Shown in pieces: positions 56,680 to 64,000 of a stretch of DNA of 64,000 bases (positions are counted from its first letter, which is position 1; every line of letters begins with the position of its first letter). The stretch comes from Urophycis tenuis (lineage: Eukaryota > Chordata > Actinopteri > Gadiformes > Phycidae), in the NCBI GenBank assembly GCA_036785325.1, contig JAXIVH010000327.1, positions 62,001 through 126,000 of the forward strand, written 5' to 3'. Under the pieces are notes generated by a model that saw only the letters and a list, made by a program, of their open reading frames with translations, searched no databases and was not told the DNA's origin. Made by a program: the position numbers and the translations under genes.

Positions 56680-57201
56680 ATGATACTTTACTGTCTGTTG
56701 ATTCCTCTGTGGCCTCTGAGGCCTACAGAGTCCAGTTGTGTTCAGTTGTACTACTACTTGTGTGCTACAGTTGTTTCTGTAGTACAGACACAACATGACG
56801 TTGGCATCAAATTCAAGATGATACTACTGGCCTACAAAGCAGTTAATGGAACTGCCCCTACCTACCTCCAAACATTAGTGAAACCCCACGCCCCTGCTCG
56901 AGCACTCTGCTCAACTACCTCAGCTGGTCGACTGGTACCTCCATCACTAAAAGAAGGGAAAAGGTTGCAAGATCACTCTCTCAACTCTTCTCAAGACGAC
57001 ACACTCTTTGACACTCTGATGACCGTGGCAGATAGGAGGATGCTGTCCAGGCTACGGACTATCTTGGACAATGCCTCTCACCCTCTCTTTTCCACCCTGG
57101 CCCAGCAGAGGAGTACCTTTAGCAGAAAACTCTTCTCACCGAGAATCACCACAGAGCGACGCAGGAAATCATTCCTGCCCTTTGGTCATCAAACTGTATA
57201 A
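56680..57201 (+). pseudogene. chimeric LINE C-terminal frame, unbroken
   Basis: A 173-codon open frame joins an L2-like C-terminus (LLAYKAVNGTAPTYLQTLV, AGRLVPPSLKEGKR) to a Rex-like C-terminus (DTLMTVADRRMLSRLRTILD, ITTERRRKSFLPFGHQTV) in frame. The left copies at 5720 and 12333 are broken. It is followed by a Rex-like 3' UTR with a (CTGT)n tail near 57470-57488. Confidence 0.7.
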
Positions 57202-58151
57202 TTCGTCATTATCATCTCAGTAATGACTGCATAACTGGTCATTCCTCTTACCTAATCTTACATGCTACATCTTTGTGTATGCTATTTACTTTTATAGTGT
57301 ATGCCTAGATGTATGTACATTTATGTATTTTTTTGGATATTGTTAGGTAGGTTTATATTATATATCTATATATTTTAACACTCTACTATACATAGAGTGT
57401 CAGCCTTTTCTTTTTTTTCCCCAGAGTATTGTAAAAAATGCAATTTCTCTAAGGGATCATTAAAGTATTTCTGTCTGTCTGTCTGTCTTCTCCATTTTGG
57501 CACCGCAGTGGTGGAAATGAGGTCCCTAACAATGTCAGGACTGTCAGGAGTCACTCACCATCTTCTGGAAGAGACTCAACACCCACTCGTTCAGATGCAT
57601 ACCCTCTATGCATACTTCATCCTTAAAAAAAAAAAAAAAAAGGACTTTCCAACTTTCCAACAGAACTGTGCCTTTTGCTTGCTGCAACAATCATAATAAA
57701 TATTTCATGTCGGTTTCAAAGACTGGTTGACTTTTCATCGACTCTGCATGCTTTGTTTGACCACAGACGGAATTCACAACTTCAACAACAGGAACAAGGC
57801 AAATGCCAATTTACAGATGTTTCAGTTTATTGCTTTAATACCATTTGTTGGGAAATTGAAGGTATATAATATCAACGTAATACAAAAAAAAAGCACAATG
57901 GTGAAGGTCGGCTGTTCATTTCATGCTCTGAATTGCAAGTCGCAAAGTAAAAATAAAAATGCAATGGTTTCAATGGGGAACGTTTCAAAAACATGCTCTG
58001 CTTAAAAAAAAAACCAAACAGCTAAAATCTCGTTCTAGATCTGAATCCGGTTCGGGATCTACTTAAAAAAAAAACTAGAAATATACTAAAAACACAGACA
58101 GACAAACTCACTTTCACACTCACTCAAGTACACAAATCCATTTAAAGAAGC

Positions 58152-58182
<31 letters not shown>
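57202..58182. other. LINE 3' UTR and unrecognised DNA
   Basis: Contains the LINE 3' UTR to 57490, an L2-like scrap to about 57615, the empty V-SINE site at 57691, then AT-rich DNA equal to 7465-7944, ending in poly(T). Confidence 0.6.
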
Positions 58183-58185
<3 letters not shown>

Positions 58186-58210
58186 GCGCACATTTGCAGT
58201 TCATTGGTGT

Positions 58211-58351
58211 TCAGCTCATCCAGGTGTAATTGTAGTTGCTCATGTGCACGTGCCGCAGGGCAGTCTTCCCCAGGGTGGGGGGCTGCTGGAGCTGGTGCAC
58301 ACTGGCAGGATGGAGGCCAGAGGAGGAGAGCTCTCCCCCGCACTCACCCAC
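58211..58351 (-). CDS. isolated exon-like fragment with stop, copy 2
   Basis: Same 46 codons and stop as 7973-8113 (ends TALRHVHMSNYNYTWMS), with the same CAG acceptor and a longer C-tract before it. No substitution was noticed within the coding part even though flanking DNA differs, which may reflect constraint or chance. Confidence 0.35.
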   Translation of the reverse strand: MGECGGELSSSGLHPASVHQLQQPPTLGKTALRHVHMSNYNYTWMS

Positions 58352-58439
58352 CTGGGGGGGGGGGGGGGGGGGGAGGGAGGGAGAAGGGAGGAGAGAGAGG
58401 GGGGGGAGGGAGATGGAAAGAGACAACACGAGTTGAAGT

Positions 58440-59300
58440 TTTCATTCAGGGGATGTTACATTTGCATTTACATTGAGGGGGCGTTTAGCAAGACACTTTT
58501 ATCCAAAGCGAGTTACAAAAAGTGCATTTGTCAGAAGAAGGTGATACATTTAATATCCGTCAATACAGTACATCTTTAGCAGGCTTTTCCTCAGTTTTAG
58601 CTTTTGTGATGTGCCTACTTTCAAATGGCCACAACTTCTCCAAATATCATCAGATTTCCATGTGTTACACATCGTTGGAAAGCTTAGAAACTACCAATTC
58701 AGAATCTGAAGAAATGCAAAATGCCCCAGGGACGACTTGCGTCCCTAGTTTCCATGACTTGACACATTTGTCAGAAGAAGGTGAAACATTTCATTGCTTG
58801 CTAATACAGTAAGAAAGTCAACCAGCAACAAGTTTCAAGCATTTCAATCGCTACGTTAACCATTGCTAGTATACAACATCTCTGACTAAATGCTGAGTTA
58901 CAAAGAGCGATCAAACTGCCAAGACGTACAACATACAAGAGCTTAGAGGTTGTTTTTTTAGTTTGTTTTTTTAAATAGAGGTAGAGGATGGATGTTATGC
59001 AGGGTTCAGGTGAACTCTGAACAAGTGGGTCTTGAGTCTCTTCCAGAAGATGGGGAGTGACTCCTGACAGTCCTGACATTGGCAGGGAGCTCGTTTCCAC
59101 CACTGCGGTGCCAAAACGGAGAAGAGTTGAGATTTCGCCATCCGACCTTTTCCCACCTTTTAGTGATGGAGGTATCAGTCGACCAGCTGAGGTAGTTGAA
59201 CGGAGTGCTCAAGCAGGGGCGTTGTGTTTCACTAACGCTCGGAGGTAGGTAGGGGGCAGTTCCATTCACGGCTTTGTAGGCCTAGTAGCATCGTCTTGAA
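58440..59300 (-). mobile_element. L2-like LINE 3' region, duplicate
   Basis: Duplicate of 8205-9060. Confidence 0.65.
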
Positions 59301-59428
59301 TTTGACGCGAGCCACCACAGGGAGCCAGTGGAGGTCATGGAAGAGGTCATGTTGGAGAATACACAAATGCAAACTCGGCCCGGTTGGTAGCTTTCACGAG
59401 CGGATTCGAGTAAGTGTTTGTAAAGCAC

Positions 59429-59770
59429 GGGCGGCACGGTTGGTGCAGTGGTTAGCACTGTCGCCTCACAGCAAGAGGGTTCTGGGTTCGAATCCACCCG
59501 GGCACCTTTCTGTGTGGAGTTTGCATGTTCTCCCCGTGCTTGCGTGGGTTCTCTCCGGGTACTCCGGCTTCCTCCCACAGACCAAAAACATGCAGGTTGG
59601 GGGATTAGGTTAATTGGTGTCTCTGTGTATGTGAGTGTGAATGGTTGTTTGTCTATGTATGTTAGCCCTGTGATAGGCTGGCGACCTGTCCAGGGTGTAC
59701 CCCGCCTCTCGCCCGTTGCAGCCCCCCCCCGCGACCCTCTAGAGGAGAAGCGGTTTAGAAAATGACTGAC
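59429..59770 (+). mobile_element. family B SINE, duplicate with small deletions
   Basis: Duplicate of 9180-9567 lacking about 40 bases in two places of the body (near 59625 and 59720). Confidence 0.85.
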
Positions 59771-60251
59771 TGATGACTGTTTGTAAAGCGGTCCGGTCTG
59801 CACGCTACTGATGTGATAAAGCCAAGAGTGTCTGGTGATCCGGACACGTTTTGGGTTGGACCAGCGGGGGAAAAGTGACGCAGTGCAGTGAGTTTGGGGT
59901 TGACAGTGTGGCCAAGCGTAAGCGTATGCGACCTGCCCTGTGTGCAGCAGGGCTGTAGTACTCAAGTCCGGTCTTGGGACTCGAGTCTAGGTGTCTAGGC
60001 GAGTCCGGTCTTGGACTCGAGTACCAGACGTCAAGACGTTTTTTTTTTTCTATGGTCTCAGACTTGTCTCTGGACTTGATGGTATTTGGACTCGGACTTG
60101 TCTCGGTCTCTGCCACTGGTCTCGCCAAATCTGGCTTTTGGTCATCAAGCGAGTCTGGCGGTCTTTATTGTGTTTAGAAACACTGGCCACTTGATGACCA
60201 ATCACACACTAGCTTATCTTTGCACGCCCTGTATCTGCGTGCCCTGCTTAC

Positions 60252-61257
60252 TAGGGATGTACAAACCTAACCAACGCAAAATTCGAATTTTCAACCCCTC
60301 TGGAAATTTTTATTCGAATATTCGAACCCCCCCCCCCAGGTTCGTTCCGTCTGGTTTGCCAGTGAATGCACATGTTCAATTTCCTGCCGCTAGATGGCAG
60401 TAGCGTTCAAGTGTTCAAGTGTTCAAGTGGACTTTATTGTCAGTTAACCATGTAACAGTACATTACACAGAGAACTGAAATTCCGTTTCTACTAACTCCA
60501 GATGTGCAGTGTTAAGAACAACTTGACAACTAGCATTAAACTAAGTTAAACATAAGACAACACTAGACATAAAGTGCAGATATATATCTACAGAATAGCA
60601 ACCATCTACAGAATCAGAAACCAACAACGTAAAGACAACTTTCAGACTATCACAGTGTTCCGGAATATAATATTTGTGGTATGTTAGAGTGTAATAAGAA
60701 TAATAATAATAATAACAATACAATAATAATAATATAATAATATACTAATATAATAATAATAATAATAATACAATAATACAAGAGTAATAATAATAATAAG
60801 AGGGTCATTCCATGTGAAAACAGCCAATATCAGGGTACCTCGTACATGACACCCCTCAGACTTTGCTGAAAAGCCATCAAAACATGCCCCATGCTACCAA
60901 ACGAAGGAATCCCAAGTTTCAGGTCAACATCTCAAACGGCATCTCAAACGTGCAGTCTAACCCCCATAACACACTTGACACACTTTTCATCTATTTTATC
61001 GTAATAGTTCCGCACGGAACTTTTCGCCTGGCCTTTATTGTTCTCCATCTTTGTTTCGCCCTCTTCTTCTCACATGGAGCTTGTCACGTGTGTGGCAGAG
61101 AGGAAGAGCGGGGGGCGTGGCCGCAGACTCCCGTGCTGCATTTCTCCTCTCCAGTTATTAAATATCAAACAGCTGGCGGTATTAACACTAAATCAATGGC
61201 AATTTACTGTACAGTAGACCAGTAATAGCTCATATTTCGGTTGTAACATAATACGTT

Positions 61258-61292
<35 letters not shown>

Positions 61293-61418
61293 TTTCTTAA
61301 TTATTAATACAAAAAAATAAAAATAAAAAAATATATATATTATTAATTAAAAATCGAATATTAAAAATAAAATTCGAATTTGGAGGCTGTCACGAATATT
61401 CTAAAATTCGAATATTCA
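60252..61418. mobile_element. hAT element, right end lost
   Basis: Duplicate of 10045-11238 starting TAGGGATGTACA. It breaks off at GAATATTCAT, before the last terminal bases, where the rearrangement junction begins. Confidence 0.85.
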
Positions 61419-61426
61419 TATTCATT

Positions 61427-61458
61427 CATCTGTCACTAACCCAGGTTAGTGACAGATG
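61427..61458. other. fold-back rearrangement junction
   Basis: CATCTGTCACTAAC (61427-61440) and its exact complement (61445-61458) surround CCAG. The right arm belongs to the LINE (equivalent to 30170-30182); the left arm is an extra inverted copy of it that exists at neither parent locus. The junction fuses the duplicate of about 11.2 kb to the duplicate of 30.2 kb. Confidence 0.85.
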
Positions 61459-63391
61459 TGGAAAGGGGGATGTTCTGGCCAGAGAAGGTGATACTGGTGA
61501 TGGTAGAAGAGCGGAGCTGATGTGGTGTGCCGACTAGGATGGCTTCAGTTTTGGAAGTGTTTAACTGTAGGAAATTGAGCTTCATCCATGCCTCTATCTC
61601 CTCCAGGCAGGTGGTCAGGGTGGACGTTGGCAGGGGAGCAGAGGAAGTGGGGGTTGTCCTTAAGTATAATTGTGTGTCATCAGCATAGCAATGGTAGGAT
61701 AACCCATGCTTGCTGATGACATTGCCCAGGGGGAGCAGGTAGAGGGAGAAAAGGGTGGGGGCCAGCACTGAGCCCTGAGGGACACCGCAGGTGACGTTAT
61801 GGGTGAGTGACTTTGCTTTACCGAGGGCAACATGCTCGGTTCTGTTGGTCAGATATGAAGTGAACCAGTGGTGTACAGTTTCTGAGAGTCCAATGGTGTA
61901 TTTTAGGCGGTGGAGGAGGATGCTGTGGTCAACCGTATCGAAGGCAGCTGTTAGGTCCAAGAGGATGAGGAGAGATTGGGAACCAGTGTCTGCTGACATC
62001 AGGAGGTCATTTGTGACCCTGACCAAGGCTGTTTCAGTGCTATGGCCGGGGCGAAAACCAGACTGAAACTTCTCAAAGAGGTTGTTGTGTTTGAGGTGAT
62101 CCTGAAGTTGGGCTGCAACTGTTTTTTCCAGAACCTTTGATAGGAATGGAAGATTGGAGATGGGCCTGTAGTTGGAGAGGACTTCTGGATCCAGAGTGGG
62201 TTTTTTCAGTAATGGTTTGATGACAGCGGTTTTTAACGCAGATGGAATATGGCCGACCAGGAGGGACTGGTTTATGATCTTGGTGATGAGTGGAGAGATA
62301 GCAGAGATGTTGGCCTTCAGCAGGGCTGAGGGGAAAGGGTCCAAGGCACAGGTGGATATCTTCATTTTTTTGATGATGTCCTCCACCTCTTCCTGCGTGA
62401 CATCATAGAAGGTGCGGAGGGGCTGGACAATCATAAACGGTGAGTCGGCAGTAGGGGGAGGCAGGGCAGCAGTGGTGGAGAGGAGCGAGCGGATGTTCTC
62501 AACTTTTTGTTTGAAGAAACTGATATGCATGTTGCACCTCTCCTCGGTGGCCTCAGAATGGGAGGGTGCAGGGGGTTTGAGAAGGTGGTTTATTGTAGAA
62601 AAGAGTTGTTTGGAGTTACCAGTGCTGTTGTTGATGATGGTAGAGTAAAACCTGGACCGTGCATCTCTCAGAGCTTCTGCATATGCCCTCCTGTGTTCCC
62701 TGTATGCTTGTTTGTGGACAGACAGTCCAGAGGCCTTGAGCCGCCGCTCAAGGACACGCCCAGCCGTCTTCATCTTCCGCAGCTCGCAGGTGTACCAGGG
62801 TGCCGAGCGCGAAAATGAAACTGATCTCGATGTTAAGGGGGCATGGAGGTCCAGGAGATTACTCAGGGACTGATTGTAAAAATCCACTGAGTCAGTTACG
62901 GAGAGGAAGTCAGTAGAGCCAGAGGTGAGAAGTCGAAGGTCCAGGGCCAGGGCATCCGCATTGATGTTTTTCAGGTTCCTGAAATGGATCTGCCGCTTGG
63001 GTTTGGAGTGGGGGGAAGGAAAGGGCAACTCCATTGATACAACCTTGTGGTCAGAAACACCAAGATCGTAAACCTGTAGGTTTCTGATGGGGGCAGAGTT
63101 AGAGATGACCAGATCAAGTGTGTGTCCCCTGGAATGTGTGGGGACATCAACATGTTGTTGTAGATTGAGGGAGTCCAGTAACTGGAGGAAATCAGCAGCG
63201 AAGTGGCATGAGGGGGTGTCGACATGAATATTTATATCTCCCAGGATTATGATAGTGGCAGAGGTAGAACAGACTGTTATGAGGAGATCAGTCATTTCCG
63301 GGATGAAAGCAGAGTTGAGTTTTGGGGGTCGGTAGATGAGGAGAACAGTCGTGGGAAAAGGGGGCTTACATTTAAATGCAAAGACACCTAG
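61441..63391 (-). mobile_element. L2/CR1-like LINE, copy 2 (3' end deleted)
   Basis: Segmental-duplication copy of 30165-32117, including the identical 5' fold-back junction. It lacks the last 740 bases of the element. Confidence 0.9.
61441..63391 (-). pseudogene. L2-like endonuclease-RT fragment, copy 2
   Basis: The reading frame is as in copy 1 from VFAFKCKPPFP through YADDTQLYL to STSVTNLG, where the rearrangement cuts it. No internal stop. Confidence 0.85.
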
Positions 63392-64000
63392 GCTAGGTGT
63401 CTTTACTGGGCTCCACAATATCCCAGGTTGATGTCCCACTGATTGGACTCCCAGACTCCCATTGGAGTCCCAGAGTCCAATCAGTCTGATTCGGGCCCAG
63501 TGAGGCTGCTTCAACCAGCCATCAACCACACATACTCCACAAATGTCTTTTGATGTAATGTGAAATCCACTTGAATGTTCATTATGTTTGTGAGGAACCA
63601 GAAGACCAAATAAATACTAAAACAGATAGTAGAAAACTAATCAAGGAAACATAGCTGCAGTCCAAATAATATAAACATGAATGAATGAGGTTTAACATAA
63701 ACCTGGTTTGCTCATGTCAATTATGTATTTTAGAATGAATAAAAGTTAAACAACATGGCATATCTACTTAATCCTTATACATAACTTGAGCAGCTGTAAG
63801 TTAACATCAACTACTGGGAACAGCTCAATGTTTACAATGCCCCCCCCCCCCCCACACACACACACACACACACAATTATGCCATGCCAAACACACACACA
63901 CAACGGTGCATGTGTTTGTTGGCATGGCATAATTGTGTGTGCATGCGTGAGTCTGTGTTTAAAAGGATGGTGTCTGATATGAGCAGTAGAAACTTATTTC
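63392..64000 (+). other. duplicate of the lectin upstream region
   Basis: Matches 32118-32720, including the nested hairpin, the C-tract and CA tract, and the 22-bp hairpin (63867-63941). In the first copy the TATA box and exon 1 follow within about 40 and 95 bases, so a second lectin gene probably begins at about 64040-64095, outside the window. Confidence 0.75.

Larger units (their letters stand above)
53765..61418 (+). repeat. segmental duplication A, right copy
   Basis: See 2890-11238. Confidence 0.85.

Overview
The window reads as genomic DNA from a bony fish (teleost). It has spliced exons with GT/AG borders and intron phases, fish-type tRNA-derived SINEs (including the V-SINE type), several classes of LINE, hAT-type non-autonomous elements, and long CA/TG microsatellites. 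Host coding sequence is only a few kb; at least three quarters of the window is repeat. The species cannot be named from the sequence.

Host genes (all + strand). A PRY-SPRY (B30.2) terminal exon lies at 352-911 and its paralogue at 41865-42421. The latter is preceded by a GC-rich I-set immunoglobulin exon (41251-41556) whose phase joins it in frame. Between them is a six-exon gene for a type II membrane C-type lectin-like receptor (32815-40356). Its exons sum to exactly 227 codons, and it has a TATA box and a poly(A) signal. The last 0.6 kb of the window (63392-64000) repeats the DNA just upstream of that gene, so another receptor copy probably starts just beyond the right edge. The window is therefore part of a tandem immune-type cluster of lectin receptor, Ig exon and SPRY exon.

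Layout. 1-911: end of a LINE insertion, then SPRY exon 1. 1150-3474: AC-rich minisatellite invaded by a LINE tail. 3475-11238: repeat-rich DNA present again at 54336-61418. 11239-13964: local tandem duplication. 14545-16615: 33-bp minisatellite split by a hAT element. 16.8-21.8 kb: small TIR elements, LINE tails and three isolated exon-like fragments (one of them at 7.97 kb). 22268-26580: full-length APE-type LINE. 27-29 kb: TIR elements. 29428-32117: L2/CR1-like LINE. 32.8-40.4 kb: the lectin gene, whose third intron holds a minisatellite, then a LINE inside it, then a hAT inside the LINE. 41.2-42.4 kb: Ig and SPRY exons. 42866-50267: the minisatellite again, now carrying a second full-length APE-type LINE (opposite strand) and a probable solo LTR. 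50268-53132: a LINE with a restriction-like endonuclease, flanked by 662-bp direct repeats. 53.6-64 kb: the second copy of 2.9-11.2 kb fused to the second copy of 30.2-32.7 kb.

Most unusual observations: (1) the 662-bp, equal-length direct repeats around the RLE LINE; (2) a canonical A AAA AAG slippery heptamer placed so that a -1 shift links the only upstream AUG frame to an endonuclease-RT frame that has no AUG of its own before the endonuclease domain, in both APE-type LINE copies; (3) fold-back inverted repeats at two independent rearrangement junctions; (4) all-phase-1 exon borders that would let the lectin anchor exons splice in frame to either the lectin domain or the Ig-SPRY pair; (5) GC-rich exon-like fragments sitting directly beyond LINE 3' ends and followed by poly(A).
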